DNA of 64,000 bases from Nitrosospira sp. Nsp14 (GCF_900113575.1 NZ_FOPV01000015.1:1-64000); one strand, 5' to 3'. Positions 49,995 through 60,365 are shown, numbered from the stretch's first letter. The notes: generated from the letters alone by a model not told the origin. Translations and numbers: made by a program.

Positions 49995-50034
49995 GCTCCG
50001 AATAAATTCCTCGTACCGGGATTTATTCGGGAGC
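49995..50034 (+). terminator. long hairpin downstream of prk
   Basis: The left arm (49995-50010, GCTCCGAATAAATTCC) pairs with the right arm (50018-50034) around a 7-base loop, with one bulged G and one mismatch in an otherwise complete 16-bp stem. There is no T-run afterwards, so it may protect the prk 3' end or act as a non-canonical terminator. Confidence 0.5.
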
Positions 50035-50154
50035 GCATACAGTCGAATTCCTGCTGCTTGACTTTATCGGGAATCACTGTAAATCTCTATTTCAGCACTG
50101 CTTCCAAAACGTTTGATGATAAATCCGGCACTCACTGCCGGTTAGCTTGCCTGA

Positions 50155-52395
50155 ATGTCTTCTCTACTTTCCGCACTTAATCCCGAACAGCTCGAGGCCG
50201 TTACCCTGCCGCACCAGTCGGCGCTGGTGCTGGCTGGCGCAGGCAGCGGCAAGACTCGTGTGCTGACGACTCGAATCGCATATCTTATTCAGGACGGGCA
50301 GGTCAGCCCCCACGGTATATTGGCGGTTACTTTTACCAACAAGGCGGCGAAGGAAATGCTCACCCGCATTTCCGCCATGTTGCCTATCAACACCGGCGGT
50401 ATGTGGATCGGCACTTTTCACGGCCTCTGCAATCGCCTGCTTCGCGCCCATAACCGGGATGCGGGACTGCCACAGGCTTTCCAGATTCTCGACTCGGCGG
50501 ATCAGTTGGCGATTATCAAGCGCATTCTGAAAGGTATGGGCGCAGATGACGAGAAGTTTCCGCCACGGCAGGTTCAGTGGTTCATCAACAACGCAAAAGA
50601 AGAGGGGGTTCGAGCATCCCAAGTTGAAGCTCATGATGATTTCACGCATAAGATGGCCGAGTTTTATCTAGCCTATGAGCAGCAATGCAACAAGGAAGGG
50701 GTGGTCGATTTTGCTGAGCTGCTATTGCGCAGTTACGAACTGTTGACCCGTAATGAAATCGTGCGTGGGCATTATCGCAGCCGCTTCCATCATATTCTGG
50801 TGGATGAATTCCAGGATACCAGTCGACTGCAATATAGATGGCTGAAGCTGCTTGCGGGTGAGCGTACTGCCGTATTTGTCGTTGGCGACGACGACCAGAG
50901 TATTTACGCCTTTCGTGGTGCCAACATGGGGAACATGAAGGAGTTTGAGCGAGACTTCCGTATCCCCAAAATCATCAAGCTTGAGCAGAACTATCGATCG
51001 CACGGCAATATACTGAACGCCGCCAATACACTGATCCGCAACAATGGGGGGCGGCTCGGCAAAAATCTGTGGACTGCGGAAGGTCAGGGCGAACCTATAA
51101 GGGTATATAACGCACCCACCGATATCGACGAGGCCTCATTCATACTGGACGAAGTGAAATCGTTGCGCGCGGAAGGAGTGGCGTTGTCGCAGATAGCCTT
51201 GCTATACCGTTCCAATGCGCAATCACGCGTGCTGGAGCATGCCTTGTTCAACGCCGCCTTACCTTACCGGGTCTACGGAGGTATGCGTTTTTTTGAACGG
51301 CAGGAAATCAAACACGCTCTGGCGTATCTTCGGCTGATAGCCAATCCAGACGACGATAACGCATTGCTCCGTGTCGTAAATTTTCCGACGCGGGGTATCG
51401 GTCTGCGCAGCCTGGAACAGCTCCAGGACGATGCTCTGCATCAAGGGGCGAGCATATGGGCTGCGATGTTGAAGAAATGCGGAGCCGGAGCCATCCCAGG
51501 GAAGGATTTGACGGACCCGGCAAGCGAGACGGTCAGGCGGATGACGGATTTCAGAAAGGCCGGCAAAGCCAGTAAGGGAGTGGAGAGCTTTGTTGCGCTG
51601 GTTGAATCCATGCGCCAGATTCGAGACCAGTTGTCGCTACCGGAAATTGTGGAACACATGCTTGAACATAGCGGGTTGCGGGCACACTATCGTAGCGAAC
51701 GCGAGGGGGTCGAGCGGCTGGAAAATCTGGATGAGTTGATCAATGCCGCTACCAATTTCGTGCATGAAGCCGAGGATGACAGTCTACTTCTGTTTCTTAG
51801 CCATGCTTCCCTTGAAGCTGGCGAGCACCAGGCCGCCGGGGGTCAGGATGCGCTGCAGCTGATGACGGTGCACTCGGCCAAAGGGCTTGAATTTCATAGC
51901 GTGTTTTTGAGTGGGCTGGAGGAAGGTCTGTTTCCCCACGACAATAGCCGCAATGAAACAGGAGGCCTGGAAGAGGAGCGACGGTTAATGTACGTCGCCT
52001 TGACCCGGGCTCGGCGGCGGTTGTATTTGAGTTTCGCTCAAAGCCGCCTCTTGCACGGCCAGATCAGATATAACATTCCCTCGCGTTTCTTGCAGGAAAT
52101 TCCCGACAGCCTGGTCAAGTGGTTGCAGCCGCTGCAGAAAGCTCCCGTTGGGAATTACCCATCAATTGCCAGCGGCCCTTCGCCTTGGCAGGGGATGAGA
52201 AACCAGGAACCCGTTGCACGCGATTCCGCTGCTTCGCGTTGGCGCGTAGGGCAAAACGTCGTTCATGCCAAGTTCGGCGCGGGCGTGATCATCAGTTGCG
52301 AGGGCAACGGCGCGGATGCGCGCGTCGAGGTGAAATTTGGCCGCGCTGGCACCAAGTGGCTATTGCTGGAATACGCAAAACTGGCTCCCGCGTAA
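50155..52395 (+). CDS. uvrD: UvrD/Rep-type DNA helicase II
   Basis: Superfamily 1A 3'-5' helicase used in nucleotide-excision and mismatch repair. The 746-residue protein has Walker A AGAGSGKT at 27-34, motif II VDEFQDTS near 217 and VGDDDQSIYAFRGA (motif III). LEQNYRSHGNIL (IV), MTVHSAKGLEFHSVFLSGLEEG (V) and LMYVALTRARRRL (VI) complete the set. The C-terminal tail (RVGQNVVHAKFGAGVI) is typical of UvrD rather than Rep. A small perfect hairpin (CCGGCA/TGCCGG, 50125-50141) lies just before the ATG. No LexA-type box was recognised. Confidence 0.95.
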   Translation: MSSLLSALNPEQLEAVTLPHQSALVLAGAGSGKTRVLTTRIAYLIQDGQVSPHGILAVTFTNKAAKEMLTRISAMLPINTGGMWIGTFHGLCNRLLRAHNRDAGLPQAFQILDSADQLAIIKRILKGMGADDEKFPPRQVQWFINNAKEEGVRASQVEAHDDFTHKMAEFYLAYEQQCNKEGVVDFAELLLRSYELLTRNEIVRGHYRSRFHHILVDEFQDTSRLQYRWLKLLAGERTAVFVVGDDDQSIYAFRGANMGNMKEFERDFRIPKIIKLEQNYRSHGNILNAANTLIRNNGGRLGKNLWTAEGQGEPIRVYNAPTDIDEASFILDEVKSLRAEGVALSQIALLYRSNAQSRVLEHALFNAALPYRVYGGMRFFERQEIKHALAYLRLIANPDDDNALLRVVNFPTRGIGLRSLEQLQDDALHQGASIWAAMLKKCGAGAIPGKDLTDPASETVRRMTDFRKAGKASKGVESFVALVESMRQIRDQLSLPEIVEHMLEHSGLRAHYRSEREGVERLENLDELINAATNFVHEAEDDSLLLFLSHASLEAGEHQAAGGQDALQLMTVHSAKGLEFHSVFLSGLEEGLFPHDNSRNETGGLEEERRLMYVALTRARRRLYLSFAQSRLLHGQIRYNIPSRFLQEIPDSLVKWLQPLQKAPVGNYPSIASGPSPWQGMRNQEPVARDSAASRWRVGQNVVHAKFGAGVIISCEGNGADARVEVKFGRAGTKWLLLEYAKLAPA

Positions 52396-52433
52396 AGCGG
52401 GCAAGATAGCCAATTCATGAAATAACCAGGATC

Positions 52434-53156
52434 TCATGCGGCGTCGGTCGTATCCACAAAGATGTCCCTGAAGCTGACGTAAATCGAGGTAAACAACGTC
52501 GGCACGAGTATAAACAACCCCAATCCGTACGGCATGGTCGCGATCACCGTCAGCACTACCAGTATTACCGCATAGATTTGGAATGCTATGATGTTCTTCA
52601 GGCACGCGACAAAGCTCAGCCGCATTGCTTCGAGTGGAGGCATGTCTTTAAAAATCACCAGCAGAGGCGCAAACCATGCGGCCATCATCAGCGGGATGGA
52701 CAACGTCAGTGCTACCAGAGAGGCGGTCAACATGTCCCCTGACACGCTCTTCAGCTCATTCTCATCCACGCGTTTGCCTTCCAGCAGCAGACCCATCAGT
52801 ACATCGCCTCCGACCAGCATGAACACGCCGAGGATCAGCACTTGCCCTACCAGGTAAATTCCGCCGATGGTAATCAGCGAAGCGGTGTTGCTGCGGAATC
52901 CCGCAAACAGATGGGAAAATTCGAGTCCTCCCCCCTGCTCCAGACTCCTGCATCCAATCATCAGTCCCGCTAAAAATACCGGCGATAGCAGTGTAAATAC
53001 GAATTGTCCGGCCATAGGGATGAGCGACAGCGTGGCGGCGATGAGTAGCAAAGTGGTGCACAGGATAATCCACCCCAGCGGAACCCTGCGGAACAGGGCG
53101 AAGCCGTGGACAATCCATAACCATCCTTGTTTTGCATCGACTTGCGTGACTTGCAT
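52434..53156 (-). CDS. BPSS1780-type multi-span membrane protein
   Basis: A 240-residue inner-membrane protein with about six hydrophobic spans (VPLGWIILCTTLLLIAATLS and LITIGGIYLVGQVLILGVFM are two) and a polar N-terminus MQVTQVDAKQGWLWIVHGFA, a pattern of the BPSS1780 family. Function unknown. ATG at 53156 has GGAG about 10 bases upstream. It follows thrB on the same strand after 57 bases, a common betaproteobacterial arrangement. Confidence 0.82.
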   Translation of the reverse strand: MQVTQVDAKQGWLWIVHGFALFRRVPLGWIILCTTLLLIAATLSLIPMAGQFVFTLLSPVFLAGLMIGCRSLEQGGGLEFSHLFAGFRSNTASLITIGGIYLVGQVLILGVFMLVGGDVLMGLLLEGKRVDENELKSVSGDMLTASLVALTLSIPLMMAAWFAPLLVIFKDMPPLEAMRLSFVACLKNIIAFQIYAVILVVLTVIATMPYGLGLFILVPTLFTSIYVSFRDIFVDTTDAA

Positions 53157-53213
53157 TTTTTTTATATCTCCGTGAGAGCACTGGCGCTGGAACACAGTGA
53201 CCAGCCGGCTCGC

Positions 53214-54164
53214 TCAAACCCAAACGCCGAACAATCGGGACTGTGAAGCTGCATGGTTTTTCAGTATGCGCAGAAAATGTGCTGGGTCCTTGACATGCGT
53301 GAGCTCTCCCGCCCGAGGCAAATGGAAGTCCTGCAACCGTGATAGCCAGAAACGCAAAGCCGCCGCGCGTAACATTACCGGCCAGGCGTTGTGCTCAACT
53401 TCCGTGAGCGGCCGCGTGGCATGGTATGCCGCGAGCAGGGATAGCGTAGCAGCGTCGTCCAGCTCCCGGTCTTCGTTCAGGCACCAGTCATTAGCGGTGA
53501 TAGCCAAGTCGTACAGAAGGACATCATTGCAGGCAAAATAGAAGTCTATGACGCCCCCCATGGCGCCGTCATTGAACAGCACGTTATCCCGGAACAGGTC
53601 AGCGTGGATCACCCCCCGTGGCAGATTTTCGAAGCGGTAAGATGATTGGAAACGCAACTCTTCCTTGAGAACTACGGCCTCTTCCGCGCCGAGAAATGGC
53701 ATGACGTCCGTTGCTGCGGTTTTCCACCACCTTGGTCCACGCGCGTTCTCCATTTTTTCCGGATAGGCGATACCGGACAAATGCATATTCGCCAACAGCT
53801 CCCCTACCTCCGCGCAGTGCGCCGCAGTAGGGTGTTCCTGCGATTTTCCTGGCAAACAGGTGACAATGCTCGCCGGCTTGCCGTTAAGTTCGCCGAGAAA
53901 TTTATTGTCGAGGTCCGCCACGGGGCTTGGGCAGGGGATCCCACGGCGCGACAGATATGCCATCAGATTCAGATAGTAAGGCAACTCGGCCGAACTCAGT
54001 TTTTCAAATAAAGTGAGAACGTATTTGCCGTGGCTGGTAGTGACGAAATAATTGGTGTTTTCGATGCCCGAAGAGATACCTTCCAGATTGATGAGTGTAC
54101 CGAGGGAGTAGTTTCTTAGCCAGGCAGAAAGCTGAGGTGGGGTGACAGTAGTGAAAACAGACAT
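53214..54164 (-). CDS. thrB: homoserine kinase, aminoglycoside-phosphotransferase type
   Basis: Phosphorylates homoserine in threonine synthesis. The 316-residue protein is of the choline-kinase-like ThrB form found in betaproteobacteria, not the GHMP form of E. coli. It begins [20 protein letters not shown] and has [11 protein letters not shown]. The catalytic loop is [14 protein letters not shown], and [11 protein letters not shown] supplies the metal-binding Asp. Preceded by the DUF2782 gene 66 bases upstream. Confidence 0.93.
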   Translation of the reverse strand: MSVFTTVTPPQLSAWLRNYSLGTLINLEGISSGIENTNYFVTTSHGKYVLTLFEKLSSAELPYYLNLMAYLSRRGIPCPSPVADLDNKFLGELNGKPASIVTCLPGKSQEHPTAAHCAEVGELLANMHLSGIAYPEKMENARGPRWWKTAATDVMPFLGAEEAVVLKEELRFQSSYRFENLPRGVIHADLFRDNVLFNDGAMGGVIDFYFACNDVLLYDLAITANDWCLNEDRELDDAATLSLLAAYHATRPLTEVEHNAWPVMLRAAALRFWLSRLQDFHLPRAGELTHVKDPAHFLRILKNHAASQSRLFGVWV

Positions 54165-54230
54165 GAGCGAGAAAAATGGGAGGGCAGAAGCGTCTACGCA
54201 GTATGAAAGCCCGCTGCCCTCTATGAAAAT

Positions 54231-54599
54231 TCAAAACTGGTGTATTACCCACATTGGAGGGCGGATGTTCTGATCAAGGCCGCCGCTGTTATGGGTGGAA
54301 AACGTGCCATCGCCCTGATTGTCGATCAGGTAATACGGCAACCCTACTCGGGGCGTCACCTTGATCATGTAGAGGCGGCCGTTTATCCGGTATTCCTCGA
54401 CCTTGTCTTCACCGCGCTGGGTAATGGTGACCTGCGGCTCAAGTGAAGGGTCATCCTCGTCCCCCACCCCTGGCGCTGGCAACGCCAACGCCGGCGGTTC
54501 CGGAACTTCGGGCAGCGGCCGCAGATCCTTGGGCTGGTTGGACTGTGCTGCTGCAGGCAATGCAGCGCTCAATAACAATGCAAGAACGATGCGACGCAT
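54231..54599 (-). CDS. DUF2782-family exported protein
   Basis: A 122-residue protein with a signal peptide (MRRIVLALLLSAALPAAAQ), a Pro-rich acidic spacer and a C-terminal beta domain (VTITQRGEDKVEEYRINGRL, PPMWVIHQF) typical of DUF2782. Function unknown. ATG at 54599 has GGGAGG 5 bases upstream. Conserved between the thrB and polA regions in betaproteobacteria. Confidence 0.88.
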   Translation of the reverse strand: MRRIVLALLLSAALPAAAQSNQPKDLRPLPEVPEPPALALPAPGVGDEDDPSLEPQVTITQRGEDKVEEYRINGRLYMIKVTPRVGLPYYLIDNQGDGTFSTHNSGGLDQNIRPPMWVIHQF

Positions 54600-54659
54600 G
54601 GCGCCTCCCAGCAGGGTAAGGGTCATCAATATCCCATTCTATCTGAAATGTCACCTCTA

Positions 54660-55388
54660 TTATAGATTGAGTTGGACCTCTCGCTCCGCCGCAGAGGGCT
54701 CAAACCCGCGGGTTTCATAATAATTGAATATCGCATCCACGACCTGGGCAGGCTCATCGATCACCTGTATCAAGTCCATGTCCTCGGGAGCGATCATGCC
54801 TTCAGTAATAAGCACCTGCTGGAGCCAATCGAGCATTCCGCGCCAAAAATTCGAACCAACCAGAATAATGGGCATTCTCCGCGTCTTGCCGGTCTGTACC
54901 AGCGTGAGCGCTTCCATCAGTTCATCCAGCGTGCCGAATCCGCCGGGCAGGACGACGTATGCGGTGGCTAATTTGACGAACATGTACTTGCGGGCGAAAA
55001 AATGGCGGAAAGTCTGGCTGACGTCCTGATAGGCGTTTCGGCGCTGTTCGTGCGGGAGCTGGATGTTCAGACCAATGCTGGGCGCATCGCCGAAATACGC
55101 CCCTTTGTTGGCCGCCTCCATGATACCCGGGCCGCCGCCGGAAATGACGGCAAAACCGGCATCCGATAATTGACGCGCGATCTGCTCGGCCAATTTATAG
55201 GTCGGATGATCCGGAAGTGTTCGCGCGCTGCCGAAAATGCTGACCGCGGGTTTAATCGAAGTGAGGCGTTCCGTTGCCTCGACAAATTCTGCCATAATCC
55301 CGAACACACGCCATGACTCCCTCGCCGACCATGTTTTTTCCCTGAAATCGGTTGTCATTGTATGGGCTAACTTATCTTCCGCGCTCAT
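54660..55388 (-). CDS. LOG-family protein (TIGR00730 type)
   Basis: A 242-residue Rossmann-like protein with the GGGPGIMEAANKGA and PGGFGTLDELMEALTLVQ motifs of LOG (lysine decarboxylase-like) proteins. Relatives remove ribose phosphate from nucleoside monophosphates, some acting on cytokinin precursors; the substrate here is not known. The first ATG is only 22 bases from the divergent polA ATG. An internal ATG at 55358 (MTTDFREK) is an alternative that would leave more room for promoters. Confidence 0.88.
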   Translation of the reverse strand: MSAEDKLAHTMTTDFREKTWSARESWRVFGIMAEFVEATERLTSIKPAVSIFGSARTLPDHPTYKLAEQIARQLSDAGFAVISGGGPGIMEAANKGAYFGDAPSIGLNIQLPHEQRRNAYQDVSQTFRHFFARKYMFVKLATAYVVLPGGFGTLDELMEALTLVQTGKTRRMPIILVGSNFWRGMLDWLQQVLITEGMIAPEDMDLIQVIDEPAQVVDAIFNYYETRGFEPSAAEREVQLNL

Positions 55389-55410
55389 TGGAAACCTTTG
55401 GACGTTTTAA

Positions 55411-58146
55411 ATGGAAACATTACTGCTTGTCGACGGTTCATCTTACCTGTACCGCGCTTTTCATGCTCTGCCCGATTTTCGCAACCGCAACAACGAACCG
55501 ACTGGGGCCGTTTATGGTGTGCTCAACATGCTGCGCCGTTTGCATAAGGATTACCAGGCCGATTATAGCGCCTGCGTATTCGACGCAAAAGGCAAGACCT
55601 TCCGCGATGACCTCTATGCGCAGTATAAATCGCATCGTCCGCCCATGCCTGATGATCTTGCGGCACAAATCGATCCCCTGAACGAGTGTATAAAAGCAAT
55701 GGGATGGCCGATGCTGATTGTGGAAGGGGTGGAGGCGGATGATGTAATCGGTACGCTGGTGAAACAAGCTGAACGCGAGAACATGCGTTGCATCATTTCG
55801 ACCGGCGACAAGGATATCGCGCAACTGGTCACTCCACAGGTCACGCTGGTCAATACCATGACAAACGAGAGGCTCGACGAAGCCGCCGTGCGCACCAAGT
55901 TTGGCGTTACGCCCGCGCGCATGCTCGACTATCTGGCGCTGGTGGGCGACGCGACCGATAACATCCCGGGAGTGGACAAGGTGGGGCCAAAAACAGCCGT
56001 AAAATGGCTCACCCAGTACGGCAATCTGGACAACCTTGTCCTGCATGCCAACGAAATCGGTGGCGCGGTAGGGGAAAATCTGCGCAAGGCGCTGGATTGG
56101 CTAAGCGTATCGCGCGGATTGTTGGCGATAAAATGCGACGTGCCGCTGCCCGTGAGCTTGCACGATCTTGCGCTGCAACCGCAGGATACCGCGAAGCTGG
56201 CCGAGCTGTACGAGCGCCTGGAGTTCAAAACCTGGTTGCGCGAACTGACGCAGGAAGCCGATGCAAAAGGGGGGCGCGGAAGCATCGTATCCGCGCCCGG
56301 CGCCCAGGAGCCAGGCGCGGATCGGGGGTATCAGGATGTGACGCGTGATTATCACGTTATCCTCACCCCGGCCCAACTCGATGATTGGATCGAGCGGCTA
56401 CACGCCGCGTCGGTGGTTTCGCTGGATACGGAAACGACGGGGCTCGATCCAATGCAGGCGCAACTCGTCGGCATCGCGTTTTCCATTAAGGCTCATCAGG
56501 GTGCCTACCTGCCGCTTGCACACTGCTATGCCGGCGCACCACTGCAGTTGCCGGTGGCCATGGTGCTGGATAAGCTCAAACCCTGGCTCACCGATGCGTC
56601 CAGGCTCAAGCTGGGGCAGAATCTAAAATACGATAAGCACATCTTCGCCAATCATGGCATCGAATTGAACGGCATCGCTCATGACACCCTGTTGCAGTCT
56701 TACGTGCTTGAATCCCATCGCGCGCATGATATGGATAGCCTTGCGTTACGGCATCTGGGGGTCAGAGCCATAAGCTATGACGAGGTCACCGGCAAGGGAG
56801 CAAGCCGGATATGTTTCGATCAGGTAGACGTCGGACGGGCATCGCAATACGCGGCAGAGGATGCGGACATTACCTTGCAGCTGCACCGCTGCCTTTATCC
56901 GGAAATTGCCGAGGATAAAAAGCTTGATTACGTTTACCGTGAGCTCGAAATGCCAGTGATGGAAATATTGTTTGAAATCGAGCGCAAGGGTGTACTTCTG
57001 GACCTGCAGCTACTGGCGGTTCAAAGCCGGGAGTTGGGTGAAAAGATGTTGGCATTGGAAGATCGGGCGTGCACGATCGCGGGACAGCCATTCAATTTGA
57101 ATTCCACCAAACAGATTCAGGAGGTGCTGTTCGAGCGGCTCAAGCTGCCCGTGCTGAAAAAGACCCCGGGTGGAGTCCCGTCCACTGATGAAGACGTACT
57201 GCAACGGCTCGCGCTGGATTACCCCTTGGCAAAAATTCTGCTGGACTACCGCGGGCTTGCCAAGCTTAAATCGACGTATACTGACAAGCTCCCCCGCATG
57301 GTGGACGCTGCTACCGGGCGCGTGCATACCAATTACGCACAGGCGGTGGCGGTAACCGGGCGGCTGGCCAGCAACGAACCCAATCTGCAGAATATTCCGG
57401 TGCGAACGGCGGAGGGTCGCCGTATACGCGAGGCATTTATAGCCTCTCCCGGCAACTGTCTCGTTTCAGCTGATTATTCGCAGATCGAACTGCGCATCAT
57501 GGCGCATATCTCACAGGACGCAGGCTTGCTCCAAGCCTTCGCCGCCGGCGAGGACATTCATCGCGCTACCGCCTCGGAAGTGTTCGGGGTTTCGCTCGAA
57601 ATGGTAAGCGGCGAACAGCGCCGCTACGCCAAGATCATTAACTTTGGCCTGATCTATGGGATGTCGGAGTTCGGATTGGCCTCCCAGCTCGGTATTGACC
57701 GCGCCGCTGCAAGGGCCTACATGGATCGTTATTTCGCACGCTACCCGGGCGTCGCCAGTTATATGAAGAATACCAGGGAGGCCGCCAGGGAAACCGGCCG
57801 GGTCGAAACAGTCTTCGGACGCAGGCTGTGGCTGCCGGAAATCAATAGTTCAAATGGCATGCGCCGACAAGCGGCCGAACGAGCCGCGATCAATGCACCG
57901 ATGCAAGGCACCGCGGCCGACATCATCAAGCTCGCGATGATAGCGGTTCATGGCTGGCTGGCGCACGGAAACCTCCGCACCAAACTCATCATGCAGGTTC
58001 ACGACGAGTTGGTACTGGAAGTGCCGGACGACGAACTCGAGATGGTCAAATACCGTCTACCCAAGCTTATGGGCGACGTCGCCAAACTCGACGTCCCATT
58101 ACTCGTAGAGGTTGGCGTGGGGCCCAATTGGGAACAGGCGCACTAA
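55411..58146 (+). CDS. polA: DNA polymerase I
   Basis: Repair and Okazaki-fragment polymerase of 911 residues with all three activities. The 5' nuclease domain starts DGSSYLYRAFHAL and has ISTGDKDIAQLV. The 3'-5' exonuclease has an intact DTE motif (Asp339, Glu341), so proofreading is probably active. The polymerase carries Asp688 (SADYSQIELRIMAH), motif B RRYAKIINFGLIYG from 737, and Asp865 (QVHDELVLEVP). The start has no strong ribosome-binding site, and the promoter must lie within or near the divergent LOG gene. Confidence 0.97.
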   Translation: METLLLVDGSSYLYRAFHALPDFRNRNNEPTGAVYGVLNMLRRLHKDYQADYSACVFDAKGKTFRDDLYAQYKSHRPPMPDDLAAQIDPLNECIKAMGWPMLIVEGVEADDVIGTLVKQAERENMRCIISTGDKDIAQLVTPQVTLVNTMTNERLDEAAVRTKFGVTPARMLDYLALVGDATDNIPGVDKVGPKTAVKWLTQYGNLDNLVLHANEIGGAVGENLRKALDWLSVSRGLLAIKCDVPLPVSLHDLALQPQDTAKLAELYERLEFKTWLRELTQEADAKGGRGSIVSAPGAQEPGADRGYQDVTRDYHVILTPAQLDDWIERLHAASVVSLDTETTGLDPMQAQLVGIAFSIKAHQGAYLPLAHCYAGAPLQLPVAMVLDKLKPWLTDASRLKLGQNLKYDKHIFANHGIELNGIAHDTLLQSYVLESHRAHDMDSLALRHLGVRAISYDEVTGKGASRICFDQVDVGRASQYAAEDADITLQLHRCLYPEIAEDKKLDYVYRELEMPVMEILFEIERKGVLLDLQLLAVQSRELGEKMLALEDRACTIAGQPFNLNSTKQIQEVLFERLKLPVLKKTPGGVPSTDEDVLQRLALDYPLAKILLDYRGLAKLKSTYTDKLPRMVDAATGRVHTNYAQAVAVTGRLASNEPNLQNIPVRTAEGRRIREAFIASPGNCLVSADYSQIELRIMAHISQDAGLLQAFAAGEDIHRATASEVFGVSLEMVSGEQRRYAKIINFGLIYGMSEFGLASQLGIDRAAARAYMDRYFARYPGVASYMKNTREAARETGRVETVFGRRLWLPEINSSNGMRRQAAERAAINAPMQGTAADIIKLAMIAVHGWLAHGNLRTKLIMQVHDELVLEVPDDELEMVKYRLPKLMGDVAKLDVPLLVEVGVGPNWEQAH

Positions 58147-58245
58147 CCTTGCCGTCCAGCTGCTGAAACTTTCGCCTTTTGCCGTGTACCCGCCTGCTCC
58201 AGGGCTCCTCGCTTCGGCTGGAGTGTACTGGAAGGTATTTATGAC

Positions 58246-58275
58246 TTGCTAATGACCTAAAATTTACCGTAAAAT
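58246..58275 (+). promoter_or_regulatory. probable promoter for rpsP-rimM-trmD-rplS
   Basis: TTGCTA at 58246-58251 and TAAAAT at 58270-58275 are 18 bases apart in an A/T-rich stretch between polA and rpsP. The inferred start would give a leader of about 30-35 bases. Confidence 0.5.
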
Positions 58276-58314
58276 CACACCCTTTTCGGTTTTGGAGCCT
58301 CATAGGGCATATAT

Positions 58315-58578
58315 ATGGTTACTATTCGACTGGCGCGCGGTGGCGCCAAGAAACGTCCGTTTTTCAATCTGGTGGTAGCCGATTCGCGCAATGCCCGTGA
58401 TGGCAAGTTTATCGAGCGCATCGGTTTTTATAACCCCAGGGCGGCTGAAGGGGAAGAAGCTTTGCGCGTTCAGCTGGATCGCGTTACATATTGGCAATCG
58501 CAGGGTGCGCAACTGTCCGACACTGTGACGAGGCTCGTCAAAGATTTTGGCGCGAAGCAAAAAGCCGCAGCAAGCTGA
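58315..58578 (+). CDS. rpsP: 30S ribosomal protein S16
   Basis: The 87-residue protein starts [20 protein letters not shown] and contains [12 protein letters not shown], both invariant in S16. First gene of the universal rpsP-rimM-trmD-rplS operon. Confidence 0.98.
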   Translation: MVTIRLARGGAKKRPFFNLVVADSRNARDGKFIERIGFYNPRAAEGEEALRVQLDRVTYWQSQGAQLSDTVTRLVKDFGAKQKAAAS

Positions 58579-59122
58579 ACCCGACGCACCAGCCGAGCCA
58601 GCCGAACCTATAGTGGTAATGGGCCATGTTGTCGGGCCATTCGGAGTATCAGGCTGGATCAAGATTTTTCCATACACTGAAAATGTAGATGGGCTGCTGG
58701 GCTACCCCGTTTGGTGGCTGGGAACGGGCAGCGGCGACTGGCGTAGGCATAGAGTCGCCGCGAGCGAGGTCCATGGAAGTATAGTGGTTGCTTTGCTCGA
58801 GCAATACGACGATCGTACAGCGGCAATGCGGTTGAAGGGTTTGCAGGTTGGCGTTCCTCGCAGTCAATTGCCCGTCTTACCCGAAAATGGTGAGTATGGC
58901 TACTATTGGTCCGACCTGATCGGCCTTGAAGTGGTCAATCTGCTGGGTGAAGAACTGGGGGTCGTGGCAGGCTTACTCGAGACAGGCGCCAATGACGTGC
59001 TTCAAGTGCAGAATTCGAAAGAAGGCGGCAGCGAAAGGTTGGTTCCCTTCATTTCCGAGATAATTGTCAAGGTAGATTTGAAGGCAAGGCGGATGACGGT
59101 GGACTGGGGCATGGACTACTAG
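58547..59122 (+). CDS. rimM: ribosome maturation factor RimM
   Basis: Binds S19 and helps mature the 30S head. The 191-residue protein has [20 protein letters not shown] at 21-40, the first beta-barrel, and the PRC-barrel with [12 protein letters not shown] and [14 protein letters not shown]. The start used is a TTG that overlaps rpsP by 32 bases; it gives the usual approx. 20 residues before the PIV motif. GTG/ATG codons at 58613-58621 would leave the protein too short at its N-terminus. Confidence 0.93.
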   Translation: MARSKKPQQAEPDAPAEPAEPIVVMGHVVGPFGVSGWIKIFPYTENVDGLLGYPVWWLGTGSGDWRRHRVAASEVHGSIVVALLEQYDDRTAAMRLKGLQVGVPRSQLPVLPENGEYGYYWSDLIGLEVVNLLGEELGVVAGLLETGANDVLQVQNSKEGGSERLVPFISEIIVKVDLKARRMTVDWGMDY

Positions 59123-59124
59123 TC

Positions 59125-59904
59125 ATGACGTTCGAGTTCGACGTGGTCACGCTCTTCCCTCAGATGTTCGACGCGATTACGAAATATGGCGTCACCGGAA
59201 GGGCCAGTGCAAACGGCATTTATCATTTGCATACTTGGAACCCGCGCGAGTTTACCGAAGATAATCACCGTACCGTGGATGATCGGCCCTACGGTGGGGG
59301 ACCGGGAATGGTGATGCTCGCGCAACCTCTGGAAAGGGCCGTTACGGCCGCAAGGAGCCGGCAAATCGCCAGCGGTCGTGGTGGTGCGGGGGGGCCGAAA
59401 GTTATCTACCTTTCCCCGCAAGGGCGCCCGCTAGACCATCGCGTGGTATTGGAGCTATGCGAACTGCCGGCCCTAGTGCTGCTCGCCGGACGCTACGAAG
59501 GCGTGGATGAGCGCCTGATAGAGCGGCAGGTGGACCTCGAAATTTCCATCGGGGACTATGTGCTCTCCGGCGGCGAACTGGCCGCCATGGTTTTGATTGA
59601 TTGTATGGTACGGCAAATGCCGGGCGTGCTCGGAGACCCTGAATCGGCTAGCCTGGAATCCTTTACCAATGGGCTGCTTGATTTTCCCCAGTACACGCGG
59701 CCCGAGGTTTATCGCGGCAATGTCGTACCTGATGTTTTAATGTCTGGGGATCACGCGAGAATAAAACGCTGGCGCTTGCAACAGTCGCTGGGTAGGACAT
59801 GGCTGAGACGCCCCGATTTGCTGGCGTTGAAAGTCGAGAGCGGGCTGACAGTCGAGGAAAAAAGATTGCTGGAGGAATTCCAGCAATCCTACGAAGCCAA
59901 TTGA
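59125..59904 (+). CDS. trmD: tRNA (guanine-N1-)-methyltransferase
   Basis: SAM-dependent enzyme making m1G37 in tRNAs, needed to hold reading frame. The 259-residue protein starts [15 protein letters not shown] and contains [13 protein letters not shown]. The trefoil-knot SAM site is [13 protein letters not shown] with [15 protein letters not shown]. It begins 2 bases after rimM. Confidence 0.97.
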   Translation: MTFEFDVVTLFPQMFDAITKYGVTGRASANGIYHLHTWNPREFTEDNHRTVDDRPYGGGPGMVMLAQPLERAVTAARSRQIASGRGGAGGPKVIYLSPQGRPLDHRVVLELCELPALVLLAGRYEGVDERLIERQVDLEISIGDYVLSGGELAAMVLIDCMVRQMPGVLGDPESASLESFTNGLLDFPQYTRPEVYRGNVVPDVLMSGDHARIKRWRLQQSLGRTWLRRPDLLALKVESGLTVEEKRLLEEFQQSYEAN

Positions 59905-59953
59905 AAGCAGCAGTAATCGAGGAATATAAAGCAAAAAGCTAAGGAGTAGAAAA

Positions 59954-60361
59954 ATGAACCTGATCGAACAACTTGAAAGCGAAGAAATTAGCCGTCTGGG
60001 CAAAACAATTCCCGATTTCGCCACCGGCGACACCGTTGTGGTTAACGTCAAGGTGGTGGAAGGCGACCGCAAGCGCATTCAAGCCTATGAGGGCATCGTC
60101 ATCGGGAAACGTAATCGCGGGCTTAACTCGGCCTTCACGGTGCGGAAAGTGTCCAGCGGAGAGGGCGTGGAGCGGACCTTCCAGACTTATTCGCCGCTGA
60201 TTGCCAGTATCGAGATCAAGCGGCGCGGCGACGTCCGCCGCGCCAAGCTTTATTACCTGCGGGACCGTTCGGGCAAATCTGCGCGTATTCGCGAAAAACT
60301 GCCAGCCCGGGCTACGGTGAAGAAAGGCGAGAAGGAAGCGCGTAAAGCCGAGCCGGCCTGA
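59954..60361 (+). CDS. rplS: 50S ribosomal protein L19
   Basis: The 135-residue protein begins [20 protein letters not shown] and has [20 protein letters not shown] and [20 protein letters not shown], all conserved in L19. AAGGAG lies 7 bases before the ATG. The tail after the core ([20 protein letters not shown]) is somewhat longer than in E. coli. Confidence 0.98.
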   Translation: MNLIEQLESEEISRLGKTIPDFATGDTVVVNVKVVEGDRKRIQAYEGIVIGKRNRGLNSAFTVRKVSSGEGVERTFQTYSPLIASIEIKRRGDVRRAKLYYLRDRSGKSARIREKLPARATVKKGEKEARKAEPA

Positions 60362-60365
60362 GCGT

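Noticed and set aside
50080-50154. LexA box upstream of uvrD
   Set aside because: A CTG...CAG pair is present, but the spacing is 13 bases rather than 10 and the centre does not match.
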